Assembly (NCBI RefSeq): GCF_011753055.1
Contig: NZ_VWWJ01000016.1
Span: 62,001 to 126,000 of the forward strand
DNA from: Burkholderia sp. Ax-1719
Lineage (GTDB): Bacteria; Pseudomonadota; Gammaproteobacteria; Burkholderiales; Burkholderiaceae
DNA length: 64,000 bases
Direction: 5' to 3'
The translations under genes were made by a program, and so were the position numbers. The notes beneath the pieces were generated by a model. It saw only the letters and a list, made by a program, of their open reading frames with translations, was not told the origin of the DNA and did no database searches. Every line of letters starts with the position of its first letter. Positions within the stretch are counted from its first letter, which is position 1. Shown here piece by piece: positions 26,762 through 35,170 of the stretch.

Positions 26762-28666
26762 TCAACTACAGACGTAACTTGCAGCTGCCAGCGGGCTGCC
26801 AGATGTGTACTGGGGTTTCTGCGGGTAAGGGCACATTGGACGACTCACATTTCCCGTCGGATCCGTGAGCACCTCCCGCCCGGGTTCGACCCCTTGCTCA
26901 ACCCAGCCTGTAAGCATGTCGTACGGCTGATTCGCCGTCGGGATCGGCACTGTAGCGCCAGCATTCGCCGTCCCATTCGTGCTGGAGTGGCCCATCCCCG
27001 CAACGAAATACAATTTGAAGAACTGCTGCACCGCAGATATGCCGCCCATCTGATTTGCGACGTTCGTGTAGTAGTTGATCGATCCTTGCGGGTACACCAG
27101 TTCGTCGGACAATCCGTGTACCGCGATCATCTTGCCACCGGCCGCTTTGAATGCAGAAAGATCGGGATTGTCACTGTTAACGTTGTCGAATTGAGGTTGT
27201 AGCGCGATCCCCTGATCAAAGGCGTTGTTGAGCCCCGCGTACCCCAAGGTTTTCCAAGCGTTCTGGCCGTTACCCGTTGCATTCACAAAAGTGGAGTCCC
27301 CGATCGCGGGATTCTGAAGCTCAAGCGCCAACATTGCGAGCGGTGGTGAAAATACGCCGTATGGCGAGGCATATGCGACTGGGAACGAAGCCGGGAGCCC
27401 AAAGACATTGACCCACCACTGCCCCCACAAACTGGTACCTCGCGTATTGCCGTACCAGCGGTGAACACCCGTCGGCTGCACGGACCACCCGTTGTCCACA
27501 GTAGGATCCGGAACGCTACCGTCAGAAGTCATGCCATACCAGATTTTGTTAATCGCGTTGGCTTGCAATTTCGTAACGCAAGCACTGGTTGCATTTGTCC
27601 CGCCATCCGACGGACACAGGACAGTCGCGTCCTTTGTCGGATCGTAGGTACACTGCTGCGGATCGGATATGTAGCCCAAATGCACCCCCCCTACCACATC
27701 GCAAGAACTGATCGCCGCGTTCGAAACCAGATCCTCCTGCGCAGTGGTCAATGGAACGCCACCGAGGTCTTGCTGAAAAACAATTTGAGGATAAACACCG
27801 GCGGTCAAAAATCTTGTCCAGTTGACCGACGGATATCCGACGATAATGCCATTAAAGTCCGACGGATACGCTTGGGCAGACTTGACACCAGTTCGCCCTC
27901 CGGTTGATCCGCCTTCGTAATACGAGTATTGCGGCGCCGATCCAAAGTATGTCGCTGTCACAGCCTTTGCCTTGACAAGCGCTTCATGGATACCTAGTTC
28001 CGAGTAATTTTTCCAATTACCCTCGTTGATAGATCCATCTGGGTTCATGAGGAAAGAGCCGCCGTCCGCGGGCGTCTGATTGCCAGAGTCTGTCCCAACA
28101 GCGACGGCACCCTCTTGCTGCACGACTTGCTCCGGCGTCGTCAAAGGATGAGTTACTGCGCCATTCCCTTCCAGACTACCTTGCCAACCCGCTCCGCCTA
28201 GAAAATGTAGCCGCTTGTTCCAGCTGGCTTGGGTTGGCAGGTAGATGCTGACCCCGATCCCCGTTGACGTTGAAGGGGCACTCGCCGGCCCCGGGTTACC
28301 CGGACCAATAAGTAGCTGCACCCCGCAGACCTGCGTCGTTGCGACCGGGGCCGTTGAGGCACTACTCGCGACCAACGTCAGTGGGTCCCCTGGATTGAAA
28401 GCAACCACATTGACGACCTTAGTCTCGGGATCCTGTGCGAACGCAGCCGCGATCGCAGTGGACGTGCAATGGGCAGCTTGCGTCCAGCCTGCTTGGCTGA
28501 CTGGTGCGGCCGGCCCGCTGCTGTCGCCATGGCAACCCGAGACGAGTGCGGCCATGCCGACGCAAAGTGAAAAACTACCGACAATCGGGACAAACCTACC
28601 GACAATGCGTCTGTGGATTGCTCCCAGCTTCGGACTCTCTCGTTCATCTCCCGTCAGATTTCTCAT
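26762..28666 (-). CDS. Tannase/feruloyl esterase family lipoprotein
   Basis: A 634-aa secreted alpha/beta hydrolase that would release phenolic acids such as gallate or ferulate from esters. It starts at ATG 28666 (AGGAG 8 bases upstream). A signal peptide ends in a lipobox, LVSGC (Cys45), so it is membrane-anchored. The family core is present: nucleophile motif GGSTGGR (about residues 252-258), Asp in HGLSDELVYP and His in GMGHSS (about residue 560). Oddly, the two cysteines that normally flank the Ser and His (GCS and HC) are both replaced, here by Gly and Ser. The gene stands alone between a pseudogene and a relic-rich gap. Confidence 0.9.
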   Translation of the reverse strand: MRNLTGDERESPKLGAIHRRIVGRFVPIVGSFSLCVGMAALVSGCHGDSSGPAAPVSQAGWTQAAHCTSTAIAAAFAQDPETKVVNVVAFNPGDPLTLVASSASTAPVATTQVCGVQLLIGPGNPGPASAPSTSTGIGVSIYLPTQASWNKRLHFLGGAGWQGSLEGNGAVTHPLTTPEQVVQQEGAVAVGTDSGNQTPADGGSFLMNPDGSINEGNWKNYSELGIHEALVKAKAVTATYFGSAPQYSYYEGGSTGGRTGVKSAQAYPSDFNGIIVGYPSVNWTRFLTAGVYPQIVFQQDLGGVPLTTAQEDLVSNAAISSCDVVGGVHLGYISDPQQCTYDPTKDATVLCPSDGGTNATSACVTKLQANAINKIWYGMTSDGSVPDPTVDNGWSVQPTGVHRWYGNTRGTSLWGQWWVNVFGLPASFPVAYASPYGVFSPPLAMLALELQNPAIGDSTFVNATGNGQNAWKTLGYAGLNNAFDQGIALQPQFDNVNSDNPDLSAFKAAGGKMIAVHGLSDELVYPQGSINYYTNVANQMGGISAVQQFFKLYFVAGMGHSSTNGTANAGATVPIPTANQPYDMLTGWVEQGVEPGREVLTDPTGNVSRPMCPYPQKPQYTSGSPLAAASYVCS

Positions 28667-28930
28667 CGCTGCGTCTCCTATTAATCGTTGCACAATTAAT
28701 TCCATCCTATTTATTTTGTATTACTAATTTTTCAAATAACCCGAAAACCTTAATCCCCGCGGTAGTTCAACTGCCTGACTCTCGGCTCCATAGCAGAGTA
28801 ATACCCGAATATGCTTTGAGCCTTCCATGCCTAGTCCAGCCGTAGATGAGCTGGAGCAAAAGCTGCAAAACAGCTGCAGCAACTAGCAATGAGGATTTGC
28901 TGGTACGCCCAGTGAAACGTATCTACCTTT

Positions 28931-29000
28931 AGGGATGCCAGCCTGAATGAGATTTTTGGACACACCTTGGCCCTTCGCGCCAAGTCCGATTACGCCAACA
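28931..29000 (-). pseudogene. Relic of an ltnD-like gene N-terminus
   Basis: On the minus strand this segment encodes VGVIGLGAKGQGVSKNLIQ followed by AGI, matching the NAD-binding N-terminus of the dehydrogenase at 14.5 kb at 16 of 22 residues (VGVIGLGAMGQGVAKNL). No further similarity follows. Together with the nearby operator boxes it looks like the remains of a duplicated MFS/ltnD-type promoter region. Confidence 0.7.
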
Positions 29001-29266
29001 CTCTCACACACTCCCTAGCTCCGGCTCTCAAGTCTGCCGTCGCGAAATCCGACGCGCTTTACATCCCGAGAATTAGTCTGATTTTTTATAATGTCCGCAA
29101 CGCATCTATAACAACTCCCCTAGCTAAGGCACAAAGACAGATACACCGGCAGTAAGCCCTAACTTAATCGCCTTACGTTTTCATTCGATTTCCCACGCGG
29201 TCAGCAAACGCGACATCGCTCAGAATTAGCTGTGGCCCGCGTCGATTGACCCTAGAATGATTCAAA
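29001..29266. other. No gene seen
   Basis: Short gap between the ltnD relic and the iclR operator boxes; no ORF with a ribosome binding site. Confidence 0.35.
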
Positions 29267-29283
29267 GCTCCACAATATGGACC
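29267..29283. promoter_or_regulatory. IclR-type operator box C1
   Basis: GCTCCAC-AAT-ATGGACC. The right half is perfect and the left half matches GGTCCAT at 5 of 7 positions. It lies 147 bp upstream of iclR. Confidence 0.58.
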
Positions 29284-29364
29284 TCGATTGATATTCGAAA
29301 ACCTCTCTTGTGGCCAATGTTAGTCGAATGCCCCCAAGCCACAAAGACATTGACCATTGATTCA

Positions 29365-29393
29365 GGGTTAACTATGGCGTCATAATATGGACC
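29365..29393. promoter_or_regulatory. IclR-type composite box C2
   Basis: GGGTTAAC, 16 bases, GGACC, ending 37 bp before the iclR start codon. This fits autoregulation. The centre of its palindrome half lies 110 bp from box C1. Confidence 0.62.
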
Positions 29394-29429
29394 ATCCACC
29401 ATCCACCATCCAATACTGGAGATCGCACC

Positions 29430-30242
29430 ATGAAGGAAGCTGTTGCGGGGACGCAGGCCGTTTCTCGCGCCTTGCTAGTATTGCGCACCGTCGCAAGGTC
29501 CCGTACCACTGGAATCAGCCTAGCCCAACTCGTACGCGAAACACAGTTGAACAAGCCGACAGCGCATCGACTTCTGTTAGCCTTGATAGCGGAAGGGATG
29601 GTGGAGCACGACGCACAGACCGTGCGTTATTACATCGGACGGGAATGCTACGTTCTGGGCGGGATCGCAAATGAGCGCTTTGGTCTAGGGCGCGAAGCGG
29701 CTGACGCAGTCGCACGCCTCGCGCGCGCGTCTGGCGACTCTGCCTTTTTCTCTATCCGAAGTGATGTATTCGCAGTCTGCGTACTTCGCGAAGATGGTGA
29801 TTTTCCGCTGAAAACGCACGTTCTCCAGCCGGGAACGCGCCACCCGCTTGGTGTAGGAGCAGGTAGTCTCGCAATGCTAGCTGCGTTGGACGACGGCGAA
29901 ATAGACCGTTGCATCGCAGAAAACGCCGACTTGCTAAAGAAAAGCTACCCTAACTTCTCCGTTGATTTGCTAAAACGTGAAGTCGCAAATACTCGCGAGC
30001 GCGGATACTCAGTGAATGAAGGCTTAGTTGTCACCGGATCTTGGGGGGTGGCCGTCGCCGTGCATGGTCACACCGGCGATATAGTAGGTGCTTTGACTAT
30101 TGCGGCAGTCGAATCGAGAATGGGACCTGACCGTCAACCAGAACTCGCCAAGAAACTTGTCGCAGAGGCCAAGCGCCTTGAGTCGCATTTGGCGCGGGCA
30201 GCGTCAATGCGACCGGAAGGCAAATCGCGTGCCCAAGGCTAA
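29430..30242 (+). CDS. IclR-family transcriptional regulator
   Basis: A 270-aa regulator with an N-terminal winged helix (AVSRALLVLRTVARSRTTGIS, then QLNKPTAHRLLLALIAEGMV) and the C-terminal IclR effector domain (LPL-type GTRHPLGVGAGSLAMLAAL; VNEGLVVTGSWGVAVAV). GGAG lies about nine bases before the ATG. Two operator-like boxes precede the gene and recur upstream of the thiolase and MFS operons, so it probably regulates itself and those operons. The effector is likely a metabolite of that pathway (inference). Confidence 0.93.
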   Translation: MKEAVAGTQAVSRALLVLRTVARSRTTGISLAQLVRETQLNKPTAHRLLLALIAEGMVEHDAQTVRYYIGRECYVLGGIANERFGLGREAADAVARLARASGDSAFFSIRSDVFAVCVLREDGDFPLKTHVLQPGTRHPLGVGAGSLAMLAALDDGEIDRCIAENADLLKKSYPNFSVDLLKREVANTRERGYSVNEGLVVTGSWGVAVAVHGHTGDIVGALTIAAVESRMGPDRQPELAKKLVAEAKRLESHLARAASMRPEGKSRAQG

Positions 30243-30469
30243 CCCTTCGTATTCGCACGGAGGCGCCGTTTTGATGCCGATTCGACGTTTGCGCAACGGC
30301 AGATTCAGTCCTCACATTTAACTGCGGAAGGAGTGCCGCTCTGCCTGCGCTATGTTCATCGAAAGTGATCTCGCTCCCCCAAAGACCCTCCACGTCTCTG
30401 ACACTAGTTGCATTGGGTCCGCAGGCAAGTGCGTGCACAGCTAACGCACATTTACCACTACTCGGCTGC

Positions 30470-30676
30470 CTGTCAATTGCTGTTCGATTAACAGATCCTT
30501 CGCCGCAACCCGATTGCCCGCGTAAACGTGCAAGGCAGCCACCATGCGATCGCCGTGAGCAGCGAGATGCGTCCCGTCTTCATGGCCTCGAGTGCAATCA
30601 ACGTGCGGCCCGCTAACACGCGCTGCCTGGGCTGAAGTGCCAGCGGAGCTACTGCCAATGCAATGTTCGATGTATA
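30470..30676 (-). pseudogene. Relic of a pyruvate carboxylase 3' end
   Basis: The minus strand encodes parts of the biotinyl domain in two frames: QPRQRVLAGRTLIALEAMKT, then after a frameshift VAALHVYAGNRVAAKDLLIE. These align with QPGQRVSAGSTLFAMEAMKM and IAAVHVQPGDRVAAKDLLIE of pyc at 0.9 kb, including the biotin lysine. The DNA similarity is also clear along about 190 bp. It directly follows the aldehyde dehydrogenase stop codon on the same strand. No upstream part of pyc remains. Confidence 0.82.
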
Positions 30677-32146
30677 TCAACGGATCGTGAAAGGATTACC
30701 CGTGGGCACGCCCGTGTTTATCCAGACACTCTTTGTCTGCAGATAAGATTCGATCGCCACCTTGCCGTTCTCCCTCCCAAATCCCGAATCCTTATATCCG
30801 CCGAAGGGAGACATAAAGCTGACAGCGCGATAGGTATTGACCCAGACAGTGCCCGCCTGAATTCGCTCTGACATTCGAAATGCGCGACCAATATCGCCAG
30901 TCCAGACCCCAGCTCCCAAGCCGTAGCAGCTGTCGTTGGCGATAGCCACAGCTTCTTCTTCGTCCCTAAACTTCAGGATAGATAGCACAGGCCCAAACAC
31001 CTCTTCCCGAGCGATACGCATTTTCGGAGTAACACCCGCAAAGATTGTGGGTTCGACGAACCACCTGCCGGCTGCGACTGCTGGCTTGCCCCCTAACTTG
31101 AGTTCCGCTCCCTCGTCTTGAGCAATCTTGATGTACGAGAGGACCTTGTCATACTGGACTGGAGTCGTAACCGGACCCACCTGCGTGCCGCCAAACATTG
31201 GATCCCCTAGCTCCGCAGTTTTCGCTAGGTCGACAAGTTTCTCGACAAAAATGTCGTGAATGTCTTCCTGCAGCAACAGACGCGAGCCCGCGATGCACGT
31301 CTGCCCGGTTGCCGCAAAAATACCCGACACCGCGCCATTAATCGCATCATCGAGATTGGCATCAGAAAAGACAATGTTCGGCGACTTGCCACCAAGTTCA
31401 AGGCTTACGTGCTTGAACTGCGCAGCGCATTGCTGGTTGATCACCCGACCGGTCGAATCTGATCCCGTAAACGTTACCTTTTTGACCAGTGAATGGTTCA
31501 CAAGAGGCGCACCTACTTCGGCTCCAAAGCCTGTGACCACATTCACGACCCCTTTCGGGAAGCCCGCTTCTGCAAACAACCCAGCCAGTTCCACTGTAGA
31601 CGCAGATGTGAATTCTGATGGCTTGATGACAACCGTACAGCCGGCTGCTAGCGCTGGAGCAATCTTCCATGCAAGCAGCAGAAGCGGTGAGTTCCACGGG
31701 GTAATGGCTGCAACCACGCCAAGCGGTTCTCGGCGGGTGTAGTTGAAGTAACCCTTTTTGTCGAGCGGAATAACCGAGCCTTCAATTTTGTCCGCAAGTC
31801 CTGCGAAATAATAGAACCATTGCGGAATATAGCGGACCTGTGCGCTCATCTCCGCGAGAAGCTTGCCATTGTCCCGTACTTCCAATGCGGCGAGCCGGTC
31901 GGCATCGCGCGTAATCAAATCGCCCACCTTGCGCAGCAGGGCACCTCTTTGGGTCGCAGTCGCCTCGGCCCACGGGCCGACCCTGAATGCTCGGTCCGCA
32001 GCTTGTACAGCAAGATCAACGTCCTCGGCTGACGCCCGTGCGACCTCCGCCCACACCTGACCGGTAAAAGGATTTTGGGTATCAAACCGCCGGCCATCGC
32101 GGGCGTCTACGTATGTCCCGTCGATGAACATCTGATAGTAGGTCAT
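30677..32146 (-). CDS. Aldehyde dehydrogenase
   Basis: A 489-aa NAD(P)-dependent aldehyde dehydrogenase. It has TPWNSPLLLLAWKIAPALAAG, the catalytic Glu in LELGGKSPN and the catalytic Cys in GQTCIAGSRL, with the C-terminal FGGYKDSGFGRENG motif. Start at 32146 (MTYYQMF) follows the ThDP enzyme stop by 26 bp; the longer frame overlaps that gene. It probably oxidises the aldehyde made by the decarboxylase encoded just upstream. The substrate is unknown. Confidence 0.95.
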   Translation of the reverse strand: MTYYQMFIDGTYVDARDGRRFDTQNPFTGQVWAEVARASAEDVDLAVQAADRAFRVGPWAEATATQRGALLRKVGDLITRDADRLAALEVRDNGKLLAEMSAQVRYIPQWFYYFAGLADKIEGSVIPLDKKGYFNYTRREPLGVVAAITPWNSPLLLLAWKIAPALAAGCTVVIKPSEFTSASTVELAGLFAEAGFPKGVVNVVTGFGAEVGAPLVNHSLVKKVTFTGSDSTGRVINQQCAAQFKHVSLELGGKSPNIVFSDANLDDAINGAVSGIFAATGQTCIAGSRLLLQEDIHDIFVEKLVDLAKTAELGDPMFGGTQVGPVTTPVQYDKVLSYIKIAQDEGAELKLGGKPAVAAGRWFVEPTIFAGVTPKMRIAREEVFGPVLSILKFRDEEEAVAIANDSCYGLGAGVWTGDIGRAFRMSERIQAGTVWVNTYRAVSFMSPFGGYKDSGFGRENGKVAIESYLQTKSVWINTGVPTGNPFTIR

Positions 32147-32172
32147 GATTTGACTCGCCTTGATATTACCAA

Positions 32173-32784
32173 CTAGAACGTTCCGAAGCCGAGATGCCAA
32201 CGAAACCTGTTCTTGACATACGTGCCGTCACGCGGGGGAAGCGCGCGCTGTGGCTCGTCCGTAGCGATGTAGACTTGGGCAACCGTCATACCTTCGCGCT
32301 TACGAATCGCGGCAACCAATGACTCTAGTTCGTCGATTTCGGTAATTTCCTGCGTTGCAGGTACACCGACTGCCTTCGCAACCTCTGCGAGGTTAGTGCC
32401 GAGGCTCGTGTGACTCTGCTGCATTCCGGTTTCACCAAAGTGACCGTTGTCGAGGATGACGACATTCAGATTCTTGGGCCTCTGGACGGCAGCAGATGCA
32501 AGGCTCCCCATACCCATTAGTTGCTCGCCGTCGCCCGTGATTGCGATTACCGTCTTCTCCGGCTGCGCCAGTGCAAGGCCCAGAGCAACTGACGTCGAAG
32601 CGCCCATCGCACCCCACAGATAAAAGTTGCTTGGACGGTCGCCCGCCGCAAACACATCATATGACGGTGAGCCGAGCCCAGTCACGACGAGGGCATCCGG
32701 AAATTGCTTGAGCAACTCCGCAACGAACTTGCGACGATCAATGCGGCTTTTGGAAGTAGAAGTATTCACGATCAACGCATCCAT
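32173..32784 (-). CDS. ThDP-dependent decarboxylase, C-terminal (beta) subunit
   Basis: A 203-aa subunit with the thiamin diphosphate-binding motif GDGEQLMGMG ending in VVILDNGHFGETG. It corresponds to the PP domain of sulfopyruvate/phosphonopyruvate-type decarboxylases, in which the two ThDP domains are on separate chains. Its start overlaps the alpha gene by 13 bases. The pair should decarboxylate a 2-oxo acid, with the aldehyde passed to the dehydrogenase encoded downstream. Confidence 0.88.
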   Translation of the reverse strand: MDALIVNTSTSKSRIDRRKFVAELLKQFPDALVVTGLGSPSYDVFAAGDRPSNFYLWGAMGASTSVALGLALAQPEKTVIAITGDGEQLMGMGSLASAAVQRPKNLNVVILDNGHFGETGMQQSHTSLGTNLAEVAKAVGVPATQEITEIDELESLVAAIRKREGMTVAQVYIATDEPQRALPPRDGTYVKNRFRWHLGFGTF

Positions 32785-33305
32785 TTTTTGCGACCAATGA
32801 GGCTTTGGGAAAGAAGGACTGCTACACGATTACCTGCATCGAAAGCCGAAACGAGGCCAGCGTCGACGATCTCGGCGGCCTGCGACGGGTCGTCCACGCG
32901 ATAGACGGTGATACCCATCAGTTCCAATGCCTTCGCGGTGCGCAAGCCCATGGCATTCTGCCAAGGGTTGAATTCGGCGTATTCACCGCGCATCGTAACC
33001 AATGTGAAAAACGGGAACTGGCAGCTTTCAAGGAGCGAAAACATGTTCACACAGTTACCTACACCGCTACTTTGCATCAGCAGCACGGCACGTTGACCGC
33101 CCAACCAAGCCCCGCTCACTACGCCGACACCTTCTTCTTCCGTTGTCAGAACGACGTCCCGAATGTCCGGATCAGCTTTGGCCTTACGGATAGTCAACGA
33201 GTGACCGGCATCGGGAACGTACACGATCTGACGCACGTCATTCTGTTTGAAAGCTTGAAAAATGGCCTCTTGCCACGGGAGAGGCTCGTTGCTCGGAGAG
33301 TTCAT
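32772..33305 (-). CDS. ThDP-dependent decarboxylase, N-terminal (alpha) subunit
   Basis: A 177-aa PYR-domain subunit resembling ComD-type sulfopyruvate decarboxylase alpha chains: IVYVPDAGHS, the cofactor-activating glutamate in VLTTEEEGVGVVSGAWLGG, and LLMQSSGVGNCVNMF. First gene of a three-gene operon (alpha, beta, aldehyde dehydrogenase), transcribed divergently from the LysR gene 122 bp away, which probably controls it. Sulfopyruvate, phosphonopyruvate or a plain 2-oxo acid are all possible substrates. Confidence 0.88.
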   Translation of the reverse strand: MNSPSNEPLPWQEAIFQAFKQNDVRQIVYVPDAGHSLTIRKAKADPDIRDVVLTTEEEGVGVVSGAWLGGQRAVLLMQSSGVGNCVNMFSLLESCQFPFFTLVTMRGEYAEFNPWQNAMGLRTAKALELMGITVYRVDDPSQAAEIVDAGLVSAFDAGNRVAVLLSQSLIGRKKWMR

Positions 33306-33427
33306 TGTTGAAACCTTAGAAGGTGGTAGGACGACGGTGCTATCATAATTTTGGTTAGGACAGTTGCTGAAATAGAATTACGCGATACCTAGATCAACTA
33401 ATTCGATGCCTAAGAGAGTGAGTATTC

Positions 33428-34369
33428 ATGGACATCAAACAGCTACGTGCGCTGCTCGCGGTTGCTGAGACTGGAAGCGCGACAAAAGCCGCCGAGATTC
33501 TTCGGGTGGTACAGCCAGCCGTCTCACGACACATTCGCCTCCTCGAAGAGGAGCTTGGCGCCGAGCTCTTTGACCGGCAGCGTTATGGCATGGCCCTGAC
33601 CGACGCCGGCCACACCATGGTTGAATACGGAAGACGGGCATTGCAAGAACTGGATCGCGCGAAAGCGGAGATTCGGCCAACGGCCGGAACCGTTGTTGGC
33701 ACGGCGACCATCGGCCTCCTCCCTAGTACGTGCGTGATGCTGGCATCCGAGTTAGCCGCTCGCGTACGAGGCACCCATCCGCAGATCATGATGCGCCTCA
33801 ATGTCGGATATGCAGGCAATCTTCTAACCTGGCTCGAAAGTGGTGACGTTGAAATCGCGCTTCTCTATGACAAGGAAGCCATGCCGGGAATGCATTTCGA
33901 GACTGTGCTCGACGAGAAGCTGCTCCTCGTCGGCCCCGCGGGCTGTTATGCAATGGATCAGCCTGAAACGATCGAGAAATTGCGCGGCGTGCCGCTAATC
34001 CTTCCCGATGCACCGCACGGACTGCGAAGCGTCGTTGAGCATGCATGTGCGGTGGCGGGCATCGCTCCGATCGTCGCAATCGAGACCAATTCCTTGGAAG
34101 TCCAGAAAAGTCTCGTTTCGCGCGGGTTTGGCCATTCGATACTTCCTAGTTCAGCAATATCCGAAGACTTAGAAATAGGTACATTGTCAGGAACGCCAAT
34201 CGTGTCACCAGACCTCTCCCGTAGAATCATCTTGGCTCATGCGGCGACCCGACGCCTTTCTCCCGCGGCGGCCATCGTTCGCGAAGAGCTCAAAAGCCTT
34301 ATGAGACAACTGGTTCTCGATGGCTCATGGCCGGGAGCTACGTGTACTAAAGTCGACTCGGCAAATTAG
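33428..34369 (+). CDS. LysR-family transcriptional regulator
   Basis: A 313-aa full-length LysR protein: N-terminal winged helix (KQLRALLAVAETGSATKAAEI, VVQPAVSRHIRLLEEELGAELF) and a periplasmic-binding-like effector domain (GTATIGLLPSTCVMLAS). It resembles the Nac/CynR-like branch. It is divergent from the decarboxylase/aldehyde dehydrogenase operon, the usual layout for a LysR activator and its target. Confidence 0.94.
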   Translation: MDIKQLRALLAVAETGSATKAAEILRVVQPAVSRHIRLLEEELGAELFDRQRYGMALTDAGHTMVEYGRRALQELDRAKAEIRPTAGTVVGTATIGLLPSTCVMLASELAARVRGTHPQIMMRLNVGYAGNLLTWLESGDVEIALLYDKEAMPGMHFETVLDEKLLLVGPAGCYAMDQPETIEKLRGVPLILPDAPHGLRSVVEHACAVAGIAPIVAIETNSLEVQKSLVSRGFGHSILPSSAISEDLEIGTLSGTPIVSPDLSRRIILAHAATRRLSPAAAIVREELKSLMRQLVLDGSWPGATCTKVDSAN

Positions 34370-35170
34370 TTCTGCAACGCACATCGAACTGCGTACGTTT
34401 CAAACAAACGTACCACACATCCACTGCCGTCACGCAGTCTTAATAAACCGCAGAATTCGTTTATCGATTGACTGAGCCAGAGCGACGTCGTTTCATCTCT
34501 GAAGCTCTACGGATCCTTGCCGCCGCTTCGCCCGCTGTGGTGTCCCCCTTCGTTCTGACGAGCGCACGCGCTTGTACATACATTCTCTCTGGCTCGCATT
34601 CGCCATGTTGAGTGCTCGTCGGCGATAAAGCCCGTAACGCGGGCCTCATACTCAGCCAGCCGGCCCCTCGTGCGCCAATACATCACGCCGTATGCAGCAT
34701 AAGGTGGGCGAACCACCGGGAGCCCGACACGTGGGCATCAATCGACTGCGATAACCGTGATGCAACGCGTCGCGCCCCGCTGGAGACTCCCGTCAGCCGA
34801 ACCGCTGTCTCCGATACACAACGACACGCATACATCGCTTACATGCGCTGCTTTAGTGACGAGTTCAATCAATGTTCGGACGAGACGATATGACAATTCG
34901 CCCGAAAAAAGGCCCCTCAGATCCCGGAAAGAATGAGTAGCCCCCAATTGACAAAGCTAGACACCCCTGCCACGATGCGCCTCAAGGCCATTGTGACATT
35001 CACTGCCATCATGGCAAACAGAGCCAAACAGTAATCTGCAAGTCAGAATTTCTGTCGCGCGTAGCTAGAGGCAAACGCGCTGAGTTGAAACCACCTGGAG
35101 CCTTTAAGTTTCACTTCGAGAACTAGGTTTAGAGATTAAATTCCCACCAAAACGAAAGAGTGAAAACAAT
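34370..35170. other. Intergenic region with one broken ORF
   Basis: About 800 bp between LysR and the SDR operon. Apart from the frameshifted ORF at 34461-34716 I see no supported gene. The last 100 bp presumably carry the promoter of the SDR operon. Confidence 0.4.
34461..34716 (-). pseudogene. Frameshifted small ORF of unknown family
   Basis: Two overlapping frames read as one protein of about 85 aa: GTG start, PPYAAYGVMYWRTRGRLAEY and ADEHSTWRMRAREN in one frame, then YVQARALVRTKGDTTAGEAA to a TAA in another. The frame changes at an AGAGAGAA run near 34.58 kb, a typical slippage site. Composition looks coding. No family recognised. Confidence 0.45.

Noticed and set aside
29391..29408. Short tandem CATCCAC repeat before iclR
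   Set aside because: Only about two and a half units; too short to be meaningful on its own.
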